From Sva-07 sp964651825 (GTDB taxonomy: Bacteria > Actinomycetota > Acidimicrobiia > Acidimicrobiales > Ilumatobacteraceae): a stretch of 13,862 nt of DNA. Under the pieces are notes generated by a model, which was given only the letters and a program-made list of their open reading frames with translations, was not told the origin of the DNA and made no database searches. The position numbers were made by a program, and so were the translations under genes. Shown here in pieces: positions 1 to 6,799 of the stretch. Where the stretch lies: contig CAZYWK010000094.1 of the NCBI GenBank assembly GCA_964651825.1, positions 1 through 13,862 on the forward strand. The letters are read 5' to 3'. Numbering within the stretch: the first letter of the stretch is position 1; each line of letters opens with the position of its first letter.

Positions 1-101
1 GCACGGGTCGGCCGATCGGCTGCCACAAACCGCTGGGTGAGGGGAGCGAGGGACGGGTCTGCCGGTGCGGCGGTTCCGGTGGGTGGGCGGTACCGAGCGG
101 G
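1..101. other. Upstream flank of ribF with no assignable gene
   Basis: The ribF frame stays open to the left edge, but its translation here (Cys/Gly-rich) does not resemble a RibF N terminus. The second frame stops at 38-40 and could be the last residues of an upstream gene; too little is visible to name it. No convincing promoter or ribosome binding site was seen. Confidence 0.4.
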
Positions 102-1079
102 ATGCTGACGGCCGCGGTCGATAACCTGCTCGACGTGCAGACGGTCACCGATCTTGCCGAGCGTCCGTGGCCGGGTCGGCGCGCCGTCATCACCATTGGC
201 GCGTACGACGGCGTGCACCTCGGCCATCACGCGGTCATCGACCACGTGCGCGAGCGGGCGGCCGTGCTCGATGCGGTGTCGACCGTCGTCACGTTCGACC
301 GCCACCCGGCATCGGTCGTGCGCCCTGAGTCCGCACCGCGGCTGCTCACCAGCACCGAACAGAAGATGGAGCTGCTCGCCGCGACGGGAATCGACGCCGT
401 GGTGGTCGTGCCGTTCGACGCTCACCAGGCCGCCGAATCACCCGAGGGATTCGTCGAGCGGGTCCTCGTCGATTGCCTCGACACGCAGGTGATCGTGGTC
501 GGCGACGACTTCCACTTCGGACGCCACCGCGACGGCAACGTCGACCTGCTGCGCAAGCTCGGCGCCGAGCACGACTTCGAGGTCGAGCCACTCCCGCTGG
601 TGGAACGGGCCGATGGCGTCGAAGAGCCGGTCAGCTCCACCGCGATCCGGCGGGCGCTCGCCGGTGGCGACATCACCCGTGCGAACGAGATGCTCGGCCG
701 GCCGTTCGAGGCCCGCGGCAAGGTGGTCACGGGCGACCAGCGCGGCCGCCTGCTCGGCTTCCCGACCGCCAACGTGGAGGTGTCGAACGCCATGTCGCTG
801 CCCGCCGACGGGGTGTATGCCGGCTGGTACGAGCGGCCAGGCGGCGACGTGCACCCGTGCGCGATCAACCTCGGCCGGCGCCCGACGTTCTACGAGCACG
901 CCGACTCGTCGTTGCTCGAGGCGCACCTGCTCGACTTCGAGGGCGACCTCTACGGCGAGACCGCGCTGGTCCGGTTCACGAACTTCCTGCGCTCCGAGCG
1001 CAAGTTCGACGGCGTCGACGCGCTCATCGCCCAACTCGCCCACGACGTCGACCACGCTCGGGCACTCCTCGCCCCCTGA
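102..1079 (+). CDS. ribF: Bifunctional riboflavin kinase / FMN adenylyltransferase (FAD synthetase)
   Basis: Cytoplasmic enzyme that phosphorylates riboflavin to FMN and adenylates FMN to FAD. Seen in the 325-residue product: an N-terminal nucleotidyltransferase domain with IGAYDGVHLGH at 32-42 (usual form GNFDGVHxGH), GDDFHFGRHRDG at 134-145 and PVSSTAIRRAL at 176-186; then a C-terminal flavokinase domain with GRLLGFPTAN at 215-224, DGVYAGWY at 237-243, NLGRRPTF at 256-263 and a Glu in LLEAHLLDF near 273, the expected catalytic position. Length is normal for the family. The start is uncertain: no clear Shine-Dalgarno precedes the ATG, the frame is open to the window edge, and GTG at 135 (residue 12) would place the HxGH motif at the usual distance from the N terminus. 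It is followed by rpsO and pnp, the standard actinobacterial order, where truB normally lies upstream (outside this window). Confidence 0.95.
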   Translation: MLTAAVDNLLDVQTVTDLAERPWPGRRAVITIGAYDGVHLGHHAVIDHVRERAAVLDAVSTVVTFDRHPASVVRPESAPRLLTSTEQKMELLAATGIDAVVVVPFDAHQAAESPEGFVERVLVDCLDTQVIVVGDDFHFGRHRDGNVDLLRKLGAEHDFEVEPLPLVERADGVEEPVSSTAIRRALAGGDITRANEMLGRPFEARGKVVTGDQRGRLLGFPTANVEVSNAMSLPADGVYAGWYERPGGDVHPCAINLGRRPTFYEHADSSLLEAHLLDFEGDLYGETALVRFTNFLRSERKFDGVDALIAQLAHDVDHARALLAP

Positions 1080-1089
1080 CAGTTCGCCG

Positions 1090-1118
1090 TTGCCGATGGG
1101 CGGGGGTGGCCGTAGCAT
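1090..1118 (+). promoter_or_regulatory. Candidate sigma-70-type promoter for rpsO
   Basis: A TTGCCG hexamer (1090-1095) and a TAGCAT hexamer (1113-1118) are separated by 17 nt, the optimal spacing for a housekeeping sigma factor. They lie in the ribF-rpsO gap about 105 nt before the rpsO ATG. A separate promoter for the rpsO-pnp unit is known in Streptomyces, which supports but does not prove this call. Confidence 0.5.
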
Positions 1119-1223
1119 TGCCGGGTCCGTCTGGGCTGGTCGCACTGCTCGTGCGGATGGCGCGGGCGTGATGCAGGGAACGCACCCGTTCACTGCGACC
1201 TCCAACCGGAAGGCAGATCACCG

Positions 1224-1481
1224 ATGCCGAACAAGGCTGTCACGATCGAGAAGAACCGCACCCACGAGACCGACACCGGCTCACCCGAGGTGCAGATCGC
1301 ACTCCTCACCGAGCGCATCACGCACCTGACCGAGCATCTCAAGATGCACAAGAAGGACCACCACAGCCGTCGTGGCCTGCTGATGCTGGTCGGCCGTCGC
1401 CGTCGCATGCTCGACTACGTCAAGGCCATCGACGTCGAGCGCTATCGCAAGATCATCGCCGACCAGGGTCTGCGCCGCTGA
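1224..1481 (+). CDS. rpsO: 30S ribosomal protein S15
   Basis: Small 16S-rRNA-binding protein of the 30S platform, 85 residues (the family is usually 88-89). The S15 signature is intact: TGSPEVQIALLTERI near 18-32, LTEHLKMHKKDHHSRRGLL near 35-53, then LVGRRRRMLDYV. The start is set by GGAAGG at 1208-1213, 10 nt before the ATG. It sits between ribF and pnp as in most actinobacteria and probably has its own promoter in the ribF-rpsO gap; read-through into pnp is expected from the conserved rpsO-pnp arrangement. Confidence 0.98.
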   Translation: MPNKAVTIEKNRTHETDTGSPEVQIALLTERITHLTEHLKMHKKDHHSRRGLLMLVGRRRRMLDYVKAIDVERYRKIIADQGLRR

Positions 1482-1494
1482 CCCACTTGCGCAG
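1470..1494 (+). terminator. Weak hairpin over the rpsO stop codon
   Basis: CTGCGC (1470-1475) and GCGCAG (1489-1494) form a perfect 6-bp stem around a 13-nt loop containing the rpsO TGA. There is no U-tract. It might attenuate transcription or mark the 3' end of rpsO mRNA, but a stem this short is expected by chance in high-GC DNA. Confidence 0.25.
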
Positions 1495-1534
1495 GTAACA
1501 CGTATTGGCACCTGGCGGCGGTATGCTCTCTGTC

Positions 1535-1557
1535 CGAGGTCGGAAGGTCCGATCTCG
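1535..1557 (+). promoter_or_regulatory. pnp leader hairpin, candidate RNase III / autoregulation site
   Basis: CGAGGTCGGA (1535-1544) pairs with TCCGATCTCG (1548-1557): ten consecutive pairs, nine Watson-Crick and one G-U, closed by a 3-nt loop. It lies 53 nt after rpsO and 161 nt before pnp. A TATGCT hexamer at 1522-1527 could be a -10 element, which would put the hairpin at the very 5' end of a pnp transcript, although no good -35 is visible. In Streptomyces and E. coli an RNase III-cleaved hairpin in this gap controls pnp expression; the same role here is inferred from position and shape. Confidence 0.55.
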
Positions 1558-1629
1558 TGACATGAGCGAACCGCTGTCGGTTGCCGGTTGCTGATTCCGA
1601 ACCTCTCCTGTGCGCACGGGATCGAGGTC

Positions 1630-1655
1630 GGAGTCGCCAACTGGGAACCGGCTCC
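1630..1655 (+). promoter_or_regulatory. Second possible hairpin in the pnp leader
   Basis: GGAGTCG (1630-1636) can pair with CGGCTCC (1649-1655): seven pairs including one G-U, around a 12-nt loop. Its 5' arm overlaps a second copy (1623-1632) of the 10-nt arm of the upstream leader hairpin, so the two structures may compete. The rest of the 1482-1718 gap holds no gene. Confidence 0.3.
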
Positions 1656-1705
1656 TTCGCTCCACAAGACGCACGCAGCAGCTCCGAGAGGGCAGCCGTG
1701 CATTG

Positions 1706-1712
1706 AAAGGAG
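1706..1712 (+). promoter_or_regulatory. Shine-Dalgarno sequence setting the GTG start of pnp
   Basis: AAAGGAG lies 6 nt before GTG 1719. It is the strongest ribosome binding site in the window and fixes pnp translation to a GTG codon. Confidence 0.85.
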
Positions 1713-1718
1713 CCCTCT

Positions 1719-4196
1719 GTGGCTGATCCCATTGTTGTGTCCGGTCCCGTCTCGGGAACCGAGAAGACACTCACCTTCGAAACGGGCAAGCTTGCCCCCC
1801 AGTCGATGGGCGCCGTATTGGCGTCGATCGGTGGCACGAAGGTCCTGACCACCGCCAACGCCGCCAAGAGCGTGCGTGAAGGCATGGACTTCTTCCCGTT
1901 GACGGTCGACGTCGAGGAGCGGGCCTACGCGGCCGGCAAGATCCCCGGCTCGTTCTTCCGTCGCGAGGGTCGTCCGACCGAGGACGCGATCCTCACCTGC
2001 CGCCTCACCGACCGGCCGCTGCGCCCGTCGTTCCCCGACGGCTTCCGCAACGAGACCCAGATCGTCACCACGGTCATGGGTGCCGACCAGCACAACCCGC
2101 ACGACGTCTTGTCGATCAACGCCGCGTCCGCCGCGCTGATGATCTCGGGCATCCCGTTCGAGGGCCCGATCGGCGCCGTCCGCATGGCCTACTCGGTCGA
2201 CGGCGAGTGGATCGGCCACCCCACGTACGAGGAGGCCGAGGCCGGCACGTTCGAGCTCGTCGTCGCCGGCCGTGAGCTCGACAACGGCGACGTCGCCGTG
2301 ATGATGGTCGAAGCCGGTGGCACCGAGAACGCGTTCTACTACTACGACGACGGTGCCAAGAAGGTCACCGAGGAAGTCCTCGCCGACGGCCTCGAGGCCT
2401 GCAAGGTGTGGATCAAGGAGTCGATCGCACTGCAGCGTCAGCTCGTCGCCTCGGTGATCGCCACCAGCGGCCCGATCGAGCAGATGAAGTGGACCCCGGT
2501 CCTCGACTACACGCCCGAGGTGTTCGCCGCTGTCGAGCGCGTCGGCAGCGACAAGCTCGCCCCCGTCGTGATCATCTCCGGCAAGGCCGAGCGCAACGCG
2601 GCGACCGACGCCGTCACCGGTGAGATCCTCGCCGAGCTGTGCGGCACCAAGGACGCCCCCGGCGAGTTCGCCGGCGAGGAGAAGGGCGTCAAGGAAGCCG
2701 TCCGCTCGCTGAGCAAGAAGCTGGTGCGCAAGCGCGTCGTCGAAGAGGGCATCCGCATGGACGGCCGCGGCGTCGCCGATCTGCGTGCCGTGTCGGCCGA
2801 GGTCGGCGTGTTGCCGACGGCGCACGGTTCGGGTCTGTTCCAGCGCGGCGAGACCCAGGTCATGAACGTGTTGACGATGGCCATGCCCCGCATGAACCAG
2901 ATGATCGACTCGCTGTCGCCCCACGACACCAAGCGCTACCTGCACCACTACAACATGGCTCCGTGGGCCAACGGTGAGACCGGCCGCGTCGGTTCGCCGA
3001 AGCGCCGCGAGATCGGCCACGGTGCTCTCGCCGCCCGCGCGGTACTGCCGGTGATCCCGAACCAGGAAGACTTCGCGTACACACTGCGCCTCGTCTCCGA
3101 GGTCATGTCGTCGAACGGATCCACGTCGATGGCGTCGGTCTGCTCCTCCAGCCTCTCGCTGATGGACGCCGGCGTGCCGGTGCGCAGCCACGTGTCCGGC
3201 ATCGCCATGGGCCTCATCTACGAGGACGGCAAGTACATCACGCTGACCGACATCCTCGGCTCCGAGGACGCGTTCGGCGACATGGACTTCAAGGTCGCCG
3301 GCACCGAAGACGCGATCACGGCCCTCCAGCTCGACACGAAGATCGACGGCATCCCGGCCGACGTCCTCGCCGCCGCGCTCGCCCAGGCCCGCACCGCTCG
3401 CCTCGAGATCCTCGAGGTGATGAACGCGTGCATCTCGCAGAGCCGTGACGAGGTCGCCGAGACGGCGCCGAAGATCTCCACGATCTACATCCCGCTCGAC
3501 AAGGTCGGTGAGGTGATCGGGCCGAAGGGCAAGGTCATCAACACGATCCAGCAGGAGACGGGCGCCGACATCGGCGTCGACGACGACGGCGCCCGCGGCA
3601 TCGTCACCATCGGCGCCGTCGAGGCGTGGCGGATGGAAGAGGCCAAGGCCGCCATCCTCGCCATCGTCGATCCGCCGAAGGCCGAGCTCGGCAAGGTCTA
3701 CAACGGCCGGGTCGTGAACATCACCAAGTTCGGTGCGTTCGTCAACATCCTCCCGGGCCGTGACGGCCTCGTCCACATCTCGAAGTTGGGCCGCGGCAAG
3801 CGGATCAACGCCGTCGAGGACGTGCTGTCGCTCGGCCAGGAGATCGAGGTCCGCGTCGACGAGATCGACGACAAGGGCAAGGTCAGCCTCGTCCCCGTCG
3901 GCGACGCTCCCGAAGGCGACGCGGTTGGCGGCGACAGTGGCGCGAGCGGCGAGTCCGCACCGGCCCCCGCCCGCCAGGAAGGCAGCGCCGAGCGCAGCAA
4001 CGGACGCAGCGAGCGGTCGAGCAACGGCGAAGCCGCCGGTGGCGACGTCGTCGAGGTCAGCTTCGAGGACAGCTTCGATGCGGAGCTGGCCAGCGAGCTC
4101 GGCGACCTCGGCCCGAAGAGCGAGCGCCCGGTCGAGAGCTCGTCGGGCGGTCGTGACGGCGGTCGTCGTGACGGTGGCCGCCGCCGGCATCGCTGA
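1719..4196 (+). CDS. pnp: Polyribonucleotide nucleotidyltransferase (PNPase)
   Basis: Phosphorolytic 3'-5' exoribonuclease that degrades mRNA to nucleoside diphosphates and can also add 3' tails; it works as a cytoplasmic trimer. Seen in 825 residues: first RNase PH core with FFRR at 79-82 and RPLRP at 99-103; an alpha-helical linker; second RNase PH core with FQRGETQ at 374-380, CSSS at 475-478 and the acidic pair D517/D523 in EDAFGDMD, matching the E. coli D486/D492 pair; a KH domain with GPKG at 601-604; and an S1 domain from about 658 to 728. About 97 further residues form a low-complexity tail absent from E. coli PNPase (711 aa), with an acidic segment at 777-797 and an RG-rich end. The GTG start is fixed by AAAGGAG 6 nt upstream. 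The leader hairpin suggests post-transcriptional control. Confidence 0.98.
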   Translation: MADPIVVSGPVSGTEKTLTFETGKLAPQSMGAVLASIGGTKVLTTANAAKSVREGMDFFPLTVDVEERAYAAGKIPGSFFRREGRPTEDAILTCRLTDRPLRPSFPDGFRNETQIVTTVMGADQHNPHDVLSINAASAALMISGIPFEGPIGAVRMAYSVDGEWIGHPTYEEAEAGTFELVVAGRELDNGDVAVMMVEAGGTENAFYYYDDGAKKVTEEVLADGLEACKVWIKESIALQRQLVASVIATSGPIEQMKWTPVLDYTPEVFAAVERVGSDKLAPVVIISGKAERNAATDAVTGEILAELCGTKDAPGEFAGEEKGVKEAVRSLSKKLVRKRVVEEGIRMDGRGVADLRAVSAEVGVLPTAHGSGLFQRGETQVMNVLTMAMPRMNQMIDSLSPHDTKRYLHHYNMAPWANGETGRVGSPKRREIGHGALAARAVLPVIPNQEDFAYTLRLVSEVMSSNGSTSMASVCSSSLSLMDAGVPVRSHVSGIAMGLIYEDGKYITLTDILGSEDAFGDMDFKVAGTEDAITALQLDTKIDGIPADVLAAALAQARTARLEILEVMNACISQSRDEVAETAPKISTIYIPLDKVGEVIGPKGKVINTIQQETGADIGVDDDGARGIVTIGAVEAWRMEEAKAAILAIVDPPKAELGKVYNGRVVNITKFGAFVNILPGRDGLVHISKLGRGKRINAVEDVLSLGQEIEVRVDEIDDKGKVSLVPVGDAPEGDAVGGDSGASGESAPAPARQEGSAERSNGRSERSSNGEAAGGDVVEVSFEDSFDAELASELGDLGPKSERPVESSSGGRDGGRRDGGRRRHR

Positions 4197-4203
4197 GTCG
4201 ATC

Positions 4204-4219
4204 GATCCGGCTACGGATC
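4204..4219 (+). terminator. Small hairpin just after pnp
   Basis: GATCCG and CGGATC form a perfect 6-bp stem with a GCTA loop, 7 nt after the pnp stop and 35 nt before dapB. There is no U-tract, so at most it is a weak terminator or an mRNA 3'-end stabiliser. Confidence 0.25.
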
Positions 4220-4254
4220 ATGCGCTGGCCGGATGAATCGGTCAGACTGAACGA

Positions 4255-5025
4255 ATGAGAATCGGGGTCAACGGAGCCGCCGGACGGATGGGTCGTACCA
4301 TCTGTGCTGCGGTCGCCGGTGACCCCGATCTCGTTTTCGTCGCCGCTGTCGATCCGGGTGGCGCCGGCGAGACGATCGAGGGCGTCACGGTGTCCGAACA
4401 CCTCCACGCCTTCGCCGACACCCGCTGCGAGGTCGTCGTCGACTTCACCGTCGCCTCAGCGGCCCGTCGGACGTTGCCGTGGCTCGGGATGCACGGCATC
4501 CATGCCGTGGTCGGCACCACCGGGTTCACGGCCGACGACTTCGACCTGTTCGAGTCGACGTTCGGTGCGGGCGACGGGCCGAACTGCGTGATCGCCCCGA
4601 ACTTCGCCATCTCCGCCGTGTTGATGATGCGTTTCGCCGAGATGGCGGCGCCCTGGTTCGACACCGCCGAGATCATCGAGCTCCACCACGATCGTAAGGT
4701 CGACGCGCCGTCGGGTACGGCCGTGAAGACCGCCGAGCGGATGGCCGCCGCACGTGCCGACGACTTCGATCCCGATCCGACGCAACATGAGGTCTATCCG
4801 GGCGCACGCGGGGGTGCAGCGCCCGGCGGCATCCGCACCCATTCGGTCCGCATGCGCGGCATGGTCGCCCACCAGGAGGTGATCCTCGGTGCCACCGGGC
4901 AGACGCTGACGATCCGCCAGGACAGCTACGACCGCGACAGCTTCATGCCCGGCGTGACCCTCGCGTGCCGGCGTATCGCGTCGATGCCGGGCCTGACCCG
5001 TTCGCTCGACCCGTTCCTCGATTGA
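4255..5025 (+). CDS. dapB: 4-hydroxy-tetrahydrodipicolinate reductase
   Basis: Reduces 4-hydroxy-tetrahydrodipicolinate with NAD(P)H in the diaminopimelate/lysine pathway, which also feeds peptidoglycan synthesis. The 256-residue product shows the Rossmann motif GAAGRMG at 7-13, VGTTG at 86-90, APNFAIS at 114-120 and the DapB signature ELHHDRKVDAPSGTA at 142-156, with the catalytic His145 (E. coli H159) and Lys148 (E. coli K163). Length is typical. No strong Shine-Dalgarno precedes the ATG, but it starts right at the Rossmann strand (MRIGVNGAAG), as expected for DapB. It follows pnp by 58 nt; in Streptomyces an M16-family peptidase gene lies between the two and is absent here. The ABC importer genes begin only 13 nt downstream, which suggests co-transcription. 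Confidence 0.96.
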   Translation: MRIGVNGAAGRMGRTICAAVAGDPDLVFVAAVDPGGAGETIEGVTVSEHLHAFADTRCEVVVDFTVASAARRTLPWLGMHGIHAVVGTTGFTADDFDLFESTFGAGDGPNCVIAPNFAISAVLMMRFAEMAAPWFDTAEIIELHHDRKVDAPSGTAVKTAERMAAARADDFDPDPTQHEVYPGARGGAAPGGIRTHSVRMRGMVAHQEVILGATGQTLTIRQDSYDRDSFMPGVTLACRRIASMPGLTRSLDPFLD

Positions 5026-5038
5026 CCCTGGCGACTCC

Positions 5039-5866
5039 GTGACCGACACCAACGCGCGCTCAGCTCTCGGCCGCCGGCCGATGCTCGAGCGAGACGGCCA
5101 TGTGTCGATCCAGGGGGTGTCGAAGGTGTTCCGCCGGCGCGGCCAGATCGTGGAGGCCCTGCGCTCCGTCGACCTCGACGTCGGCCAGGGTGAGTTCGTG
5201 AGCCTGCTCGGCCCGTCGGGCTGTGGCAAGTCGACCCTCCTGCGGATCATCGGTGGCCTGATCGAGCCCGACGGGGGTGGCGTCGTGATCGACGGCCGCA
5301 CGCCCCAGGCGGCACGCGAGGCCAAGCAGTTCGGATTGGTGCCACAGACACCGGCGTTGATGCCGTGGGCGACCGTCGAGCGCAACGTCGCGCTCCTGTC
5401 GTCGCTCGACGCGCGCGGCGCATCGACCACGATGGGTCACGGCGACGTCGGCGAGTTGATCGAGGCCGTCGGCCTCGGCACGTTCCGCAAGTCGTACCCG
5501 CACGAACTGTCGGGCGGCATGCAGCAGCGCGTGTCGCTCGTGCGCGGCTTCGCGCTCGGTGCGCCGATCCTGCTGATGGACGAGCCGTTCGCCGCCCTCG
5601 ACGAGATCACCCGTGCCGACATGCGGTACCTGCTCCTCGACCTCTGGCAGCGCACCGGTACCACGGTGGTGTTCGTGACCCACTCGATCACCGAGGCCGT
5701 CATCCTCTCCGACCGGGTCGTGGTCATGGCGGCTCGGCCCGGACGCATCGCCGCGGTGGAACCCATCTCCCTCGACCGGGCTCGGGCACCGGAGCTGGAG
5801 GACACGCCGGCGTTCCACGACCACGTGCGTCTCCTCCGCGCCCACCTCAAGGACCACCACTCGTGA
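5039..5866 (+). CDS. ABC importer ATPase (SsuB/TauB-like)
   Basis: Nucleotide-binding subunit that powers import through the permease encoded next to it. Seen in 275 residues: Walker A GPSGCGKST at 58-66, Q-loop Gln103, signature LSGGMQQR at 157-164, Walker B ILLMDEP at 177-183, ALD D-loop at 186-188 and switch His215. The overall form matches the nitrate/sulfonate/taurine ATPase group (COG1116), which also includes thiamine-precursor importers; the sequence does not reveal which substrate. The GTG start is 13 nt after dapB and lacks a clear Shine-Dalgarno; ATG 5081 (residue 15) is an alternative. The stop overlaps the next start as GTGA, so translational coupling with the permease is likely. 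Confidence 0.93.
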   Translation: MTDTNARSALGRRPMLERDGHVSIQGVSKVFRRRGQIVEALRSVDLDVGQGEFVSLLGPSGCGKSTLLRIIGGLIEPDGGGVVIDGRTPQAAREAKQFGLVPQTPALMPWATVERNVALLSSLDARGASTTMGHGDVGELIEAVGLGTFRKSYPHELSGGMQQRVSLVRGFALGAPILLMDEPFAALDEITRADMRYLLLDLWQRTGTTVVFVTHSITEAVILSDRVVVMAARPGRIAAVEPISLDRARAPELEDTPAFHDHVRLLRAHLKDHHS

Positions 5867-6747
5867 GCGTCGACGCCGACCCGAACGTCGATCAGGACGC
5901 GACCAGTGGCATGGCGCACGTCGCCGTCCCCGGCGTCGATGTCGAGGAGTTGCTGGCGGCCGACAACCGCCGCTCCCGTCAGCAGGCCTTCCTCCGTTTC
6001 GGTGCGCCCGTCATCGGTGTGGTCGGTTTCCTCGCGTTGTGGCAGTTGCTCGTGGTCGTCTTCGAGGTGCCGCGATACGCGCTGCCCGCGCCGTGGGACG
6101 TCCTTCAGCACATCGCCGGCGATCCTGCGTTCTACATCCGCCACGGCCGGGTCACGTTGTGGGAGGCGACGCTCGGCTTCGTGACAGCGTTCGTCCTCGC
6201 GGTGACTGCCGGCGCGCTGATGGCGCACTCGCAGTTCCTCGAGCGGGCGTCGATGCCGCTCGCGGTGCTCATCCAGGTCACGCCGATCATCGCCTACGCG
6301 CCGGCGATCGTCGTGTGGCTCGGATTCGGGCTCAAGCCCATCCTCGTGATCACGTCCCTGGTGTGTTTCGTCCCGTTCCTCGTGAACTCCGTGGCCGGTT
6401 TCCGTTCCGTCGACCCCAACCTGCTGGAGCTGGCCCGGTCGGTCGACGCCCGGCGGCGCACCGTCTTCTGGCGCCTGCGCGTCCCGTCGTCGCTGCCGTT
6501 CCTCTTCTCGGCAGCCAGGATCGCGGTCGGCCTCGCGTTGATCGGCGCGGTGCTCGGCGAGTTCTTCGCCGGCAGCAGGGCCGGTCTCGGCTACGCCGTG
6601 AAGACCGCGCAGGCGCGCCCGATCCAGCTGCTCGACCAGCTCTGGGGAAGCATCTTCGTGCTCGGCTTCATCGGCTCGATCGCCACCCTGCTGATCAGCG
6701 CGCTCGAACGGGTCGTCCTTCATTGGCACAGTTCGCAACGGCGATGA
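5863..6747 (+). CDS. ABC importer permease (BPD_transp_1 family)
   Basis: Membrane-spanning subunit, 294 residues. After a hydrophilic N-terminal stretch of about 45 residues come roughly six hydrophobic segments (about 49-68, 104-122, 132-153, 158-180, 213-236 and 262-285). The cytoplasmic EAA-like loop that docks on the ATPase is ELARSVDARRRTVFWRLRVP at 189-208, followed by LPFLFSAARIAVG, as in SsuC/TauC/ThiX permeases. I chose the GTG that overlaps the ATPase stop by 3 nt. The frame is open farther upstream, but that extension would lie wholly inside the ATPase gene and adds Arg-rich sequence unlike a permease. Confidence 0.92.
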   Translation: MSVDADPNVDQDATSGMAHVAVPGVDVEELLAADNRRSRQQAFLRFGAPVIGVVGFLALWQLLVVVFEVPRYALPAPWDVLQHIAGDPAFYIRHGRVTLWEATLGFVTAFVLAVTAGALMAHSQFLERASMPLAVLIQVTPIIAYAPAIVVWLGFGLKPILVITSLVCFVPFLVNSVAGFRSVDPNLLELARSVDARRRTVFWRLRVPSSLPFLFSAARIAVGLALIGAVLGEFFAGSRAGLGYAVKTAQARPIQLLDQLWGSIFVLGFIGSIATLLISALERVVLHWHSSQRR

Positions 6748-6799
6748 TCGATCAACACCCTTCGACCCACCACCCCCACCAACCCAACGGGAGACTTCC

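Noticed and set aside
1281..4190. A 969-codon open frame on the minus strand opposite rpsO and pnp
   Set aside because: Its product is Asp/Arg/Val/Gly-biased with no domain, and it mirrors the codon pattern of pnp; a typical high-GC shadow frame.
5365..5862. Upstream extension of the permease frame inside the ATPase gene
   Set aside because: Arg-rich shadow sequence of the ATPase; the permease starts naturally at the GTG overlapping the ATPase stop.
6745..6754. Perfect palindrome TGATCGATCA at the permease stop
   Set aside because: Too short and partly made of the stop codon; no second copy was found near another gene to suggest an operator.
6748..6799. Riboswitch (TPP or FMN type) before the substrate-binding protein
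   Set aside because: The 52-nt gap is too short and pyrimidine/Ala-rich, and none of the conserved riboswitch core sequences is present here or before dapB.
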